Positions 17,701-26,781 of a DNA stretch of 64,000 bases are shown here, piece after piece. Location: the NCBI RefSeq assembly GCF_015689335.1, contig NZ_CP065053.1:5890001-5954000 (forward strand). The letters are read 5' to 3'. The notes beneath the pieces are model-generated. The model had not been told where the DNA came from. It saw nothing but the letters and a program-made list of their open reading frames with translations, and searched no databases. The DNA is from Massilia antarctica (lineage in GTDB: Bacteria; Pseudomonadota; Gammaproteobacteria; Burkholderiales; Burkholderiaceae_D). Numbering within the stretch: the stretch's first letter is position 1; every line of letters starts with the position of its first letter. The translations under genes were made by a program, and so were the position numbers.

Positions 17701-20700
17701 GCGCGCCGACGTCTGGGAAAGGGTGGCACGGCAATTCCCGCTCGATGTACTTGGCCGGATGGCGGCATTGCTGGCGCCGCAGGGCGAGCTGCCGATCCAT
17801 GATCGGGACCGCTGGCTCGCCCGCTTCATGCAGCTGGCGGCCAAGCCGTCCGGCCCCGCCGCAATGGACGTGACAAGCCGTGCGGACATCGGACAGCGAA
17901 TTCGGTCGGCCTTGCTGGCCGCGGACGCGGCGAAGCTGCCGGCGGAGATATTCGATGAGCACAGCGACGCGGCACGCGAGGCCATCGCCCGGATCGGCGC
18001 GCGCGCCGACGTCTGGGAGCGCGTGGCACGGCAATTCCCGCTCGATGTACTTGGCCGGATGACGGCATTGCTGGCGCCACAAGGCGAGCTGCCGATCCAT
18101 GATCGGGACCGCTGGCTCGCCCGCTTCATGCAGCTGGCGGCCAAGCCGTCCGGCCCCGCCGCCATGGGCGCAACGAGCCGCGCGGAGATCGCACAGCGAA
18201 TCTTGTCGGCCTTGCTGGCTGCGGACACGGCAAACCTGCCGGAGGACATATTCGGTGAACACAGCGACGTGGCACGCGAGGCCATCGCCCGGATCGGCGC
18301 GCGCGCCGACGTCTGGGAAAAGGTGGCTCAGCGATTCCCGCTCGATGTACTTGACCGGATGACGGCATTGCTGGCGCCACAAGGCGCGCCGCCGACCCAG
18401 GATCGGAACGGCTGGCTCGCCCGCTTCATGCAGCTGGCGGCCAAGCCGTCCGGCCCCGCCGCCATGGACGTCACGAGCCGCGCTGCCATCGTGCAGCGAA
18501 TTTGGTCGGCCTTGCTGGCCGCGGACGCGGCGAAGCTGCCGGCGGAGATATTCGATGAGCACAGCGACGCGGCACGCGAGGCCATCGCCCGGATCGGCGC
18601 GCGCGCCGACGTCTGGGAAAAGGTGGCTCAGCGATTCCCGCTCGATGTACTTGACCGGATGACGGCATTGCTGGCGCCACAAGGCGCGCCGCCGACCCAG
18701 GATCGGAACCGCTGGCTCGCCCGCTTCATGCAGCTGGCGGCCAAGCCGTCCGGCCCCGCCGCCATGGACGTCACGAGCCGCGCTGACATCGTGCAGCGAA
18801 TTTGGTCGGCCTTGCTGGCTGCGGACGCGGCGAATCTGCCTGCGGAGATATTCGGTGAGCACAGCGACGCGGCACGCGAGGCCATCGCCCGGATCGGCCC
18901 GCGCGCCGACGCCTGGGAACGGGTGGCGCAGCGCTTCCAGACCGATGTACTTGGCCGGATGATGGCATTGCTGGCGCCCCAGGGCGAGCCGCCGATCCAG
19001 GATCGGAACCGCTGGCTCGCCCGCTTCATGCAGCTGGCGGCCAAGCCGTCCGGGCCCGCCGCCATGAGCGTAACGAGCCGCGCCGACATCGGACAGCAAA
19101 TTTGGTCGGCCTTGCTGGCTGCGGACGCGGCAAACCTGCCGGAGGACATATTCGGCGAGCACAGCGATGCGACACGCGAGGCAATCGCCCGGATCGGCGC
19201 GCGCGGCGACGTCTGGGAGCGCGTGGCACGGCGATTCCCGCTCGATGTACTTGAACGGATGACGGCATTGCTGGCACCGCAGGCCGGGCTGCCGATCCGC
19301 GATCGGGACCACTGGCTCGCCACCTTCATGCCTCTGGCAGCCATGCCGTTCGACGCGCACCGCCATGTTGCGGCCTTGGTCCCGGGCGCGCCCGCACGCC
19401 AAAACCAGCGAACACCTGCGATCCCGGTCCTGCGCGAGCGCATCGACAGTGCCGCCGATCCGGAACGGCTTATTCTGTCGGCGCTGATGTCGTCCGATGC
19501 CGACGCCTTCGAGGCGGCCCTGCGTGACGTGCAGGACGACGGGGCGCGCAAGGCAATCGCCCACATCGGCGCCCGCTTCGATGTATGGCAGGCCGTCGCC
19601 CAGCGCTTTCCGCCCGCGCTGCTCGGCCGGATCACCGCCTTGCTGGCGCCGCGGGCGGCCATCATCCTGCGCGATCTGCATGCCGGTGCGCACGCCGCAG
19701 CGATTCCCGAACGTCGCCGCTGGCTCGCAAGCATCATGCACCTGACTACCACACCATTCGACGCCGCCCGCTATGCCGCCGCAATGAGCGCGGTAGCCAT
19801 CGACACCGGTAGCGAAGCGGACACGGAATCCGCACAGCGCATCCTGTCCGCCCTCCTTGCCGCCGACGCGGCCGCCTTGCAGCCCGATACCCTGGTCGTG
19901 CATGCCGACGCTGCGCGCCAGGCCATCGCCCGAATCGGCGCCCGTGCCGACGTATGGCAGCCGGTCGCGCGGCGCTTTCCGCTTGCGCTGCTCGATGAGA
20001 TGACGGCATTGATGGCCCCGGCCGCGCCAGCCATCCTGCGGCAGCCGCCAATCGCCAGCGGCGGCGCGGCACTGCCCGCGCGCGAGCGCTGGCTGGCCAG
20101 CATCATGCACCTGGCGGCGACGCCATTCGACCCGGTGCGCTATGCGGCGGCGGTGGGCGCCCCTGTGCCACCGGACGCGCGGTCCGGCGACACCGCGCAG
20201 CCGCTTCAGCGCATCCTGGCGGCGCTCGGCGACGCCGATGCGGCCGCCCTGACGCCCGATCTGCTCTCGACACACGACGATGCGGCGCGCCAGGCGATCG
20301 CGCGGACCGGCGCCCGCTTCGATGTGTGGCAGCGCGTCGCCCTGCGTTTTCCGCTCGCGCTGCTGGACGAATTGACGACACTGGTGGCCCCGCAGGCGCC
20401 CGCCATCCTGCGCGGCATCGCGGCCGCGTCGGGGGCGCCGGCACGCGACCTCTGGCTGGCCAGCATCATGCACCTGGCGGTGACGCCCTTCGACGCACAG
20501 CGCTACAGCGCCGCGCTGCGCGCCCCCAGCGCCCACATGATCGACCTGTGGCGGCAAGTCGCCGCGCGCACGGCCGCCGTGGAGAACCAGCTTCAGCGCG
20601 ACATGCAGATGCAGGCCATCGCGGCGCATGCGGCGCACAGCGCGAGCCCGCCGGACTTCCTGCGCGCCGCCCATGACGCGCTCGGACATGCGCAACGCAT

Positions 20701-22456
20701 CGATCTGACTGCCGTCGATGCGCGCGCCCGCACCGCGTTCCTGCTGCGCGCGCTCGTCGACGGCGACCCGGCCGGCCTCACTCCGGCCGTTTTTGCAGGT
20801 CTCGGCGACCATGCCCGCAAGGCGATCATGGACATCGGCGCGCGCGCCGCCGTGTGGGAGCCGGTCGCGCAAGACTTCCCCACGCAGGTGCTCGATGCGC
20901 TCAGCGCCCTGCTGGAGCCGCACGCCGCAAGCACACCAGCATCCGACCGTGCGCGCTGGCTGGCCGCCATCATGCGGCTGACCGCAGCCCCGGCCCCCGC
21001 CGCGCAAGCGGCCACGCCTGCCGCGCACGGCGATACGACCAGCCGCCTGCGGCAAGCCATCAAGGCGCACATGGCAAGCCCTGACAGCGTACTGCAACAC
21101 GCCATCGACGCGCATGCGGAGCGCAGCGCGGATACCGCCGGCTTCCTGCGCGTCGTTCTCACCGCACTGGAAGCCGGTGCGGAAATCGACCTGGAAGCCA
21201 TCGCCGGGCAGGTCGACAGCCAGCCTGCCGCAGCGGAACCGCCGCCCGCAAGCGCCGCCCCATCCACCCCGGAGGACCCCATGCCTGCCGCACCGACCAT
21301 CCACGCGCAGTCCGACCCCGACGTGCTGCGGCGGATCGCCGCCCACCTCGACAATGCCGGCGAGCACGGAAAAACCCTGCTCGGTGCCGCCCAAGCCCAT
21401 GCCAGCCGCAGCGCGGCGCCGCAGGCCTACCTGGGCCAGGTGCTCGACGACCTGGCCAACGAGCGTGCGGTCGATCTCGATGATCTCGACCAGCGCTTCG
21501 CCGCAGCGCCGCCGCCGGCGCCGAAACGGGCCGCCGTCTCCTGCGCGCGCGCCCTCGCCGCCCACGCGCCGGCGCAGCGCGCGGCGCTGGCCCACCTGCT
21601 CCACGGCGCCGGCGACGACAGCGCGCAGTTTTCGGCGGGGCTGCTCGACAGCGTGGTGACCTTGCTGGCCGGGGCCGACCTGGAGGCAGTGCAGCGCTGC
21701 GCGCGCGAGGTTGGCGGCGCACTGGCGCGGGACCTGCCTGCGCCCGCCGCCGCCCGCATCGGGATGCGCACCAGGCAATTTGCCTTCGGCTGGTTTTTCG
21801 AACAGCGCCTGCGCTTCGAACCTGCCGCGTATGCGCGCTCGCTGGCATCCCATCTGACCGAACCGGCCGGCGTCGCCGCGCCGGCGCAGCGCCATGCATC
21901 GGCCCTGAGGCCGGCGCTGACCCCGGCCACCGCCAGCTTGCTCGATGACGAATGCGACGCCCTGTACCTGTCGAACGCCGGCCAGGTATTGGCAGGGCCT
22001 TACCTTCCGCGTCTGTTTGCGATGGTGGGCCTGACCGAGGGCGCCCGCTTCAAGAACGCCGAAGCGGCCGAACGCGCGGTACACCTGGTGCAGTTCATCG
22101 TCAGCGGCCAGACCGACTGCCCGGAATACCAGCTCGGCCTGAACAAGGTCTTGTGCGGCTTGAAGCTGAGCGCCCCGATCGTACGCGAGATCGTGCCGAC
22201 CGGCGAAGAGCGGGAGGCGGTCGACACCATGCTGCGGGCGATGATCGCGCACTGGAAAACCATCGGCAATACCTCGCCCGACGGCTTGCGCCAGGCGTTC
22301 CTGCAGCGGCCCGGCAGCATGCACCTGAAAGACGACGCCTGGCGCCTGAAAGTGGAAGCCGGCTCCTTCGACATGCTGCTCGATGCGCTCCCGTGGTCAT
22401 TCTCGGTTATCCGGCATCCTTGGATGGAAAGGGCTGTGCATGTCGAATGGCGCTGA
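14735..22456 (+). CDS. Giant contractile-injection-system tape-measure family protein with 16 internal repeats
   Basis: This is a CIS_TMP-family protein (Afp14/Alg14 position). The N-terminus (HRIGELLIELTFES..., then RRVERLDIDLGDVPAHLLDAE) and C-terminus (LYLSNAGQVLAGPYLPRLFAMVGLTEG..., GLNKVLCGLKLSAPIVREIVP, MIAHWKTIGNTSPDGLRQAFLQRPG, LPWSFSVIRHPWMERAVHVEW; pieces) match the family ends. Between them about 1900 residues are made of 16 copies of a roughly 100-aa unit with core IGARxDVWxRVAxRFPxxxL followed by xxMTALLAPQ and RxRWLAxxMxLA. The protein is 2573 aa, far above the usual size of the family as I know it. The last 17 bases overlap the ATPase gene. In the family the protein sets or guides tail assembly. 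Confidence 0.85.
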   Translation: MSAVHRIGELLIELTFESDAPRPQPVPHERLLELVKGRMLPELEAVLDEMDDGRLRRVERLDIDLGDVPAHLLDAELGERLRELLRGALGDALRANPGVAADAGALAHDAALFERFLRSGAVDGRGDTPAALLERLLANDALALPGIVRRAAAVAGAVKRLAQQIDGGQLRRLLPLLAQEAGAWLALVDAIGAALAGDAGARRQQARTLWELVLAHVLDAPCGEVTPALRAAAGALGADASAQTRALLLAIGIDSASRAPGPGDAQARFAQALSAADAASIRADWDELVAHHAPALRAVMLRRGADQALWQRIATHFPLSMLDDMATLAGSAATGRERDAWAGAMFEALAPAAAADARIKQFVRMLAEANPDYLPFAWTALRTVHADALAGAMRGIGARHDVWQRVAQRFPLALLDELTMLLAPQALSIPEQHVAARTPAQARNAWLAGMMHLSAVPFDAARYRAALRAPGTLVVKLWQRIEACLATEADDQLPEILRQEIAAHAAGSVSPADFLRAAWDDLRQGTTFNPAAVEARAATAFVLRALLDADASALSDMAGEPARAAIAHIGANAQVWTRVAQRFPVALLDKMTMLMAPQAPAVLHRLGSAAVAERDCWFASMMHLAAEPFDAARYTAAMTDAIGTAAQARIVAALLAADAASLPPDAFSAYGGAARIAIASIGARSDVWERVTQRFPPDVLHRMTALLAPQASELLRELPDCGPERWLASFMHLTVMPFDAASYAAALGLTWGADAGQRIFSALLAGDAANLPADIFSTHSDAARAVIARIGARGDVWERVAQRFPVDVLARMTALLAPQSRPPVQDRKRWLASFVLLASGAGMEQGIYSALLAGDAASLPAGIFGAHRDATRAAIARIGARGDVWERVAQRFPPDVLHRMTALLAPQAADVLRGQPIRDPEHWLASFMHLTDAPFDAARYATALGVTGRADIGQRILSALLSADAANLPADVFSEHSDAARAAITAIGARADVWERVARQFPLDVLGRMAALLAPQGELPIHDRDRWLARFMQLAAKPSGPAAMDVTSRADIGQRIRSALLAADAAKLPAEIFDEHSDAAREAIARIGARADVWERVARQFPLDVLGRMTALLAPQGELPIHDRDRWLARFMQLAAKPSGPAAMGATSRAEIAQRILSALLAADTANLPEDIFGEHSDVAREAIARIGARADVWEKVAQRFPLDVLDRMTALLAPQGAPPTQDRNGWLARFMQLAAKPSGPAAMDVTSRAAIVQRIWSALLAADAAKLPAEIFDEHSDAAREAIARIGARADVWEKVAQRFPLDVLDRMTALLAPQGAPPTQDRNRWLARFMQLAAKPSGPAAMDVTSRADIVQRIWSALLAADAANLPAEIFGEHSDAAREAIARIGPRADAWERVAQRFQTDVLGRMMALLAPQGEPPIQDRNRWLARFMQLAAKPSGPAAMSVTSRADIGQQIWSALLAADAANLPEDIFGEHSDATREAIARIGARGDVWERVARRFPLDVLERMTALLAPQAGLPIRDRDHWLATFMPLAAMPFDAHRHVAALVPGAPARQNQRTPAIPVLRERIDSAADPERLILSALMSSDADAFEAALRDVQDDGARKAIAHIGARFDVWQAVAQRFPPALLGRITALLAPRAAIILRDLHAGAHAAAIPERRRWLASIMHLTTTPFDAARYAAAMSAVAIDTGSEADTESAQRILSALLAADAAALQPDTLVVHADAARQAIARIGARADVWQPVARRFPLALLDEMTALMAPAAPAILRQPPIASGGAALPARERWLASIMHLAATPFDPVRYAAAVGAPVPPDARSGDTAQPLQRILAALGDADAAALTPDLLSTHDDAARQAIARTGARFDVWQRVALRFPLALLDELTTLVAPQAPAILRGIAAASGAPARDLWLASIMHLAVTPFDAQRYSAALRAPSAHMIDLWRQVAARTAAVENQLQRDMQMQAIAAHAAHSASPPDFLRAAHDALGHAQRIDLTAVDARARTAFLLRALVDGDPAGLTPAVFAGLGDHARKAIMDIGARAAVWEPVAQDFPTQVLDALSALLEPHAASTPASDRARWLAAIMRLTAAPAPAAQAATPAAHGDTTSRLRQAIKAHMASPDSVLQHAIDAHAERSADTAGFLRVVLTALEAGAEIDLEAIAGQVDSQPAAAEPPPASAAPSTPEDPMPAAPTIHAQSDPDVLRRIAAHLDNAGEHGKTLLGAAQAHASRSAAPQAYLGQVLDDLANERAVDLDDLDQRFAAAPPPAPKRAAVSCARALAAHAPAQRAALAHLLHGAGDDSAQFSAGLLDSVVTLLAGADLEAVQRCAREVGGALARDLPAPAAARIGMRTRQFAFGWFFEQRLRFEPAAYARSLASHLTEPAGVAAPAQRHASALRPALTPATASLLDDECDALYLSNAGQVLAGPYLPRLFAMVGLTEGARFKNAEAAERAVHLVQFIVSGQTDCPEYQLGLNKVLCGLKLSAPIVREIVPTGEEREAVDTMLRAMIAHWKTIGNTSPDGLRQAFLQRPGSMHLKDDAWRLKVEAGSFDMLLDALPWSFSVIRHPWMERAVHVEWR
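17580..19320 (+). repeat. Near-identical 300-bp coding tandem repeats in the tape-measure gene
   Basis: About six copies with an exact 300-base period: the block CGCTTCATGCAGCTGGCGGC recurs at 17822, 18122, 18422, 18722 and 19022, and the preceding and following sequence repeats likewise. The unit starting near 18301 differs from that near 18601 at only a few bases over more than 200. The period is a multiple of three, so unequal exchange keeps the frame. Flanking copies (15660-17580 and 19320-20890) are the same protein unit but diverged in DNA. Confidence 0.92.
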
Positions 22457-23837
22457 AAAAGAGGCCCTGACGGCCAACGCGCGCAGCCTGGCGCGCGAGA
22501 TCGACTGGTTCGGGGCGGTGCTGACGGCGCGCTTCGAGACCTACTTCGTGGCCCAGGATGCCGACGCGGGGGTGGTGCCGGTCTTTCCGGCCCCGCCCGA
22601 CCTGGCCGGCGACACCTCATTGTTCGCCGAGACAGTGCGCAGCGGCGCCGGGACGGCGATGAGCGCCGACGAGCGCATCGTCCTGATCCTGGCGCTGCTG
22701 CCGCACGTGCGCCCGCAGGCGCTCGATCTGCTGCTGACGCATAACAAGCTGATCGAACGTACCTTCACCGAGTTCGGCGGCGTGCGCGGCGCGGCGCACA
22801 GCGGCTTGCTGCCGACCGGCGAAACCGGCGTCTTCATCCTCGCCGGCGACGACTTGCAGCGCCGCTTCGAAGTGGGACGCCTGTTCGAGCCGTCGCATTT
22901 TTTTGCGAAGCTGGGCATCTTGCGCATGCAGCAGGCGGCCAGCGGCGAGCCGGCGCTGCGCGCGACCCTGGCGGTGGAGAGCGATTATCTGCACCGGCTC
23001 ACCGTCGGCCAGCAGCACAAGCCGGACTTCGGCGCCGGTTTTCCGGCCAAGCTGATTACCACCCCGCTGGCGTGGCCCGACCTGGTGCTGGCGCCCGAGG
23101 TGATGGATGAAATCGAGCAGATCCGCGCGTGGCTGCGCGGCGGCCCCGCCCTGCTGCGCCGCTGGGGCCTGGAAACCAAGGTCAAGGCCGGCTTTCGCGC
23201 CTTGTTCTACGGCCCTCCGGGCACCGGCAAGACGCTCACCGCGACCCTGCTCGGGCAATCGGTCGGGGTGGACGTGTACCGCATCGACCTGTCGATGATC
23301 GTGTCCAAATATATCGGCGAGACCGAAAAGAACCTGGCCAATGTGTTCGACCAGGCGCAGAACAAGAACTGGATCCTGTTTTTCGACGAGGCCGACGCCC
23401 TGTTCGGCAAGCGCACCGAAGGCAGCAGCTCGAACGACCGTCACGCCAACCAGGAAATCTCGTACCTCCTGCAACGAGTGGAGGACTTCCCCGGCGTCGT
23501 GATCCTGGCGACCAACCTGCGCTCGAATCTGGACGAGGCGTTCGCGCGCCGCTTCCAGGCGGCGATCTATTTTCCGCTGCCGGACGCGCTGCAACGCGAA
23601 CAATTGTGGGACAAGCTGTTTCAGGACCGCGCTCTGCTGGGCGCCGACGTCGATCTGCACCGCCTGGCCGACAAGCACGTGCTCTCGGGCGGCGCCCTGA
23701 CCAACGTGGCGCGCTACGCCGCCATTCGCGCGGCGCGGCGCCAGGAAAAGCAGCCGGCCGATTCCGTGCGCATCGAACTGGACGACCTGGAACGCGCGAT
23801 CAAGAAGGAATTCATCAAAGAAGGACGCACCCTTTAG
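22440..23837 (+). CDS. eCIS AAA+ ATPase (Afp15-like)
   Basis: A 465-aa cytoplasmic ATPase of the Afp15/Pvc15 type, thought to help particle assembly or loading of cargo. The chosen ATG at 22440 overlaps the tape-measure gene by 17 bases; an in-frame ATG at 22383 exists but would add residues that only read through the upstream gene. Walker A is GPPGTGKT at about residues 258-265 and Walker B is ILFFDEADALFG at about 312-323. An NRHANQE-like sensor region follows (SSNDRHANQEISYLLQRVEDF), and an arginine finger lies in AFARRFQ near 365. Residues 1-210 form the helical N-domain typical of the class. Confidence 0.93.
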   Translation: MSNGAEKEALTANARSLAREIDWFGAVLTARFETYFVAQDADAGVVPVFPAPPDLAGDTSLFAETVRSGAGTAMSADERIVLILALLPHVRPQALDLLLTHNKLIERTFTEFGGVRGAAHSGLLPTGETGVFILAGDDLQRRFEVGRLFEPSHFFAKLGILRMQQAASGEPALRATLAVESDYLHRLTVGQQHKPDFGAGFPAKLITTPLAWPDLVLAPEVMDEIEQIRAWLRGGPALLRRWGLETKVKAGFRALFYGPPGTGKTLTATLLGQSVGVDVYRIDLSMIVSKYIGETEKNLANVFDQAQNKNWILFFDEADALFGKRTEGSSSNDRHANQEISYLLQRVEDFPGVVILATNLRSNLDEAFARRFQAAIYFPLPDALQREQLWDKLFQDRALLGADVDLHRLADKHVLSGGALTNVARYAAIRAARRQEKQPADSVRIELDDLERAIKKEFIKEGRTL

Positions 23838-23843
23838 GGAACT

Positions 23844-26741
23844 ATGAACCTACACTCACCGTGGTCTTTCCTGCCTTGCGCGGCGCTGGGCGTCGTGTTG
23901 GCGCTGTCCGAACCGGCGGTCCTGGCAGCCGCCGCGCCGGTGCCGGTGCCGGCCAAGGCGGCGGCCAAGCCGGCACCGCCCAAGCCTGTCGCGGCGGCCA
24001 GGCCGGCACCACCGGAAGCGGTGACGCTGCCCGTGCCGACGCCGGAAACGCATATCGTGGTTGTGCCGGCGCCAGCGCCGGCGGTTGCGGTGCCCACGCC
24101 GGTGCCACCCAAGGGCGCCGCGGCGGCCGCGCCGGCGCCAGCCAAGGAGACGGCTGTTGCCGCGCCGGCGGCGCCCAAGACGGTCCCGCTGCCGGCCAAG
24201 ACGGTCGCGGGGCCGCGCCTGCTGTCGGTCGAGGTGCTGCAAGGTTACGATACAAAAAAACGCAAGCGCATCCAGGAGGCGCTCAAGCTGATCTTCCAGG
24301 GCGACGCCTCGTATGCAAAAGCCCATGCCGCAGCCGGCCAGCCCCTGTCGGACAATGTGGTGGGACCGATCACGCTCTCCTTCATCACGCGCTTCTGGTT
24401 CTACTACAACATGGATCCCGCGCCGAACGTGTCGGACGATTCGGTCGCCGCCCTGCTGCATTTCGCCGACCGCCTGGCGGCGCACAAGGAATGGCGCCCC
24501 GATGTCCTCAGCGTCGAATTCGGCCAATGGATCGACAAGCAAGCCGACCGCGCCACCTTGTATCCGATCCGGCTCCGGCTCGACGAGGTCAAGCTGCCGC
24601 CGGTGCTGGTGCGCTACCATGCGGTGGTCCGGCCGCAACTGGTCAACGAGGGCGACAAGGTTGGCCAGGCTTACTGGTACGGGTTGACGGAGGACGACCT
24701 GAAGACCATTGCCAGCAAGCGTGAGTTTTCGGCCGCCACGGTCAAGGCGCTCAAGGCGCTGGTCGAACCGGACACCGTCATCGCGCACGCCGACTTCGAG
24801 GAAGAAGTGCAGGCGGTCCTGGCCGATACCGGGCAGAAGACTGCGCCCCTGCTGCCGCTGCTCAAGGAGCATGCGGTGACGACAGATCACGGCATCGGCG
24901 TGACCGACGACACCCTGGCCGCCATCGCCGACCGGCCCGTGCTGCCGGCACCCCTGGCCACCTTGCTGCAAAAGATGGTCGGCATGCAGTACCCGCACCA
25001 GCAACTGTTCGCGCGCGCGCTGCAAGACCGTCTCAGCGTGGGGATTGGCAGTTGCCAGCCGATCGTGTCGCCGACGCGCCGGGCCCCGCCGCCGTCCGGG
25101 CGCATGAGCGACGACGACATGAAGTCCCTGATCGCCGCCGTCAGTTCCGGCCAGAGTGCCGACCCCGCGCTCGGCGCCCGCCTTCAAACCCTGCGCAACG
25201 CCAATATCTGCGCGCCGGCCGACCCCGACCTCGCCATCGACGGGGCCCTTTCCAGCGAGAACCCGGGCAACAGCGAACTGAATACGATTGGCGATCTGTA
25301 CAAGCGCTACAGCTACCTGTTCGAGCAGGTGGGGCGCAAGACGCCGGTGTACGACCCGTCCGCACCGATCACCCTGGCGTCAACCCTGTGTGGTTGCAGC
25401 GACGACCAGAAAACCAAGGTGTTCCGCTTTCTGCCGTTCTGGCACGGGGGCGCGGCCCAGCAGATCGATTTCAGCCTGGTATCGCGGATCAATTACTACG
25501 GCGTCACGTTCGACAATAACGGCGAACTGATCATGGCAAACGGCGGCGGCAGGCTCAGCGAGCTGTTCGGTGGTGAGCAGGACCGGCAGCTCGACTTCGT
25601 GACTGCCGCGCGCCGTCACCGGGTCAAGGTCGACTGGGTCATTGGGCGCAGTGCGTGGGGGCCGTGGTCGACGCTCGGCACCAAGGAACGCGAGCAGCGG
25701 TTTGCCCGGCTGTCGGACAACATCTGGCGCTTTCTCGACGCGCGCATGACCGACTTCCCATCCCGGGCTCGGCCATGGCAGTCGTTCGGCACGGCGCCGG
25801 TGCCGGTGCGCGGCGATGGCGTCACCCTGTATTTTGACGGCTATCCGCGCGATGCCGAGTCGGTGGCCCAGTTCGACGCCTTCGTGGTCCGGCTGCGCAA
25901 GGTGCTTGACGAGCACGATTTCGATTTGAACATCATGATGCGCCGCGCCGAACTGAACCACGGAATTTACCAGTACGACAAGCTGGCCGACATGCTGCGC
26001 CCGAAGGAAGCGCTGGCGCCAAGGTCGCTGTCCGAACGGAGCCTCCAGTTCTTTCAACGCGAGCAGGTGCGCAAGCTGCCGTATTTCCTGGTCTTGTTCG
26101 ATGAGCCGACCGGACACAACAAGCAATTGCTGCGGCGCGAGATCGAGACCGGGAATAGCGCCATGGATCAGCTGCGCCTCTTGAACCGGATGGTGCCGGT
26201 CATTAATTTTGACGGCGAGGGCTGGCAGCAGCTGGAAGACGACCTGATCTATTTCAACCAGAACTTCGGCGGCGTGGGTTTTTGGCCGGGCAGAACATTT
26301 ACCGCCACGGCGCCGCCCAAGCGGGCCGTGGCCGGCGTCATGCACTGCAACGAATCGCAATCGGTGGACGATTGTATCCAGGATTTTTTCCGCGACCCTC
26401 CGGGCCAGGCCAGCAGCACCGACAGCACGGTCAGCAAGCTGGTCTGCGAATACCGCTGGCCGCTGCGCTTCACGCTCGATCTGCTGATCCTCATCCTGGT
26501 GCTGCTGGCGGTCACGTACGCACGCTCGTGCCAGGCGCGCACGCTGCTGCGCAAACACTACCTGGCGCCGCTGGCCGTGGCGCTGCTGGCCATACTGGTG
26601 CTGGTCGCCTTGCTGCTGTTCGATCCCTACCTGGCACCTTTGACGGACGGCTACCTGATTCCCGCCGTGCTGGTGCTCTGTCTGATCGGCATGTATTTCT
26701 ACTTCCGCGCGAAATTCAAGGAGCGCAACGAGCGGCCGTAG
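23844..26741 (+). CDS. Membrane-anchored protein with GH18-like fold, linked to the eCIS operon
   Basis: A 965-aa protein starting 6 bases after the ATPase stop. A signal peptide (residues 1-30) is followed by a Pro/Ala/Lys linker to about 125 and an alpha-helical region (RKRIQEALKLIFQGDASYAK...) that recalls muramidase or peptidoglycan-binding folds. Residues about 525-830 resemble a GH18-type barrel: FLPFWHGGAAQQIDFSLVSR, INYYGVTFDNNGEL, VDWVIGRSAWGPWS, VINFDGEGWQQLEDDL, FGGVGFWPG. The place of the chitinase DxxDxDxE motif reads GDGVTLYFDGYP, so the usual catalytic Glu is missing and a binding role may be more likely than hydrolysis. Three membrane helices end the protein (about 873-893, 908-928, 937-955). 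It could anchor or release the particle at the cell envelope. Confidence 0.7.
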   Translation: MNLHSPWSFLPCAALGVVLALSEPAVLAAAAPVPVPAKAAAKPAPPKPVAAARPAPPEAVTLPVPTPETHIVVVPAPAPAVAVPTPVPPKGAAAAAPAPAKETAVAAPAAPKTVPLPAKTVAGPRLLSVEVLQGYDTKKRKRIQEALKLIFQGDASYAKAHAAAGQPLSDNVVGPITLSFITRFWFYYNMDPAPNVSDDSVAALLHFADRLAAHKEWRPDVLSVEFGQWIDKQADRATLYPIRLRLDEVKLPPVLVRYHAVVRPQLVNEGDKVGQAYWYGLTEDDLKTIASKREFSAATVKALKALVEPDTVIAHADFEEEVQAVLADTGQKTAPLLPLLKEHAVTTDHGIGVTDDTLAAIADRPVLPAPLATLLQKMVGMQYPHQQLFARALQDRLSVGIGSCQPIVSPTRRAPPPSGRMSDDDMKSLIAAVSSGQSADPALGARLQTLRNANICAPADPDLAIDGALSSENPGNSELNTIGDLYKRYSYLFEQVGRKTPVYDPSAPITLASTLCGCSDDQKTKVFRFLPFWHGGAAQQIDFSLVSRINYYGVTFDNNGELIMANGGGRLSELFGGEQDRQLDFVTAARRHRVKVDWVIGRSAWGPWSTLGTKEREQRFARLSDNIWRFLDARMTDFPSRARPWQSFGTAPVPVRGDGVTLYFDGYPRDAESVAQFDAFVVRLRKVLDEHDFDLNIMMRRAELNHGIYQYDKLADMLRPKEALAPRSLSERSLQFFQREQVRKLPYFLVLFDEPTGHNKQLLRREIETGNSAMDQLRLLNRMVPVINFDGEGWQQLEDDLIYFNQNFGGVGFWPGRTFTATAPPKRAVAGVMHCNESQSVDDCIQDFFRDPPGQASSTDSTVSKLVCEYRWPLRFTLDLLILILVLLAVTYARSCQARTLLRKHYLAPLAVALLAILVLVALLLFDPYLAPLTDGYLIPAVLVLCLIGMYFYFRAKFKERNERP

Positions 26742-26781
26742 GCACGGCATGCCGTCCAGTGCCTATTTACAGGAGAAACCG

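Noticed and set aside
17580..19320. 300-bp repeat array considered as CRISPR or satellite DNA
   Set aside because: The units are too long, have no spacers, and are in frame within a protein repeat.
16874..22324. Very long minus-strand open frame (about 1816 codons) opposite the tape-measure gene
   Set aside because: It mirrors the repeats of the plus-strand gene, has no matching family ends and reads as Arg/His/Gly-rich shadow sequence typical of high-GC DNA.
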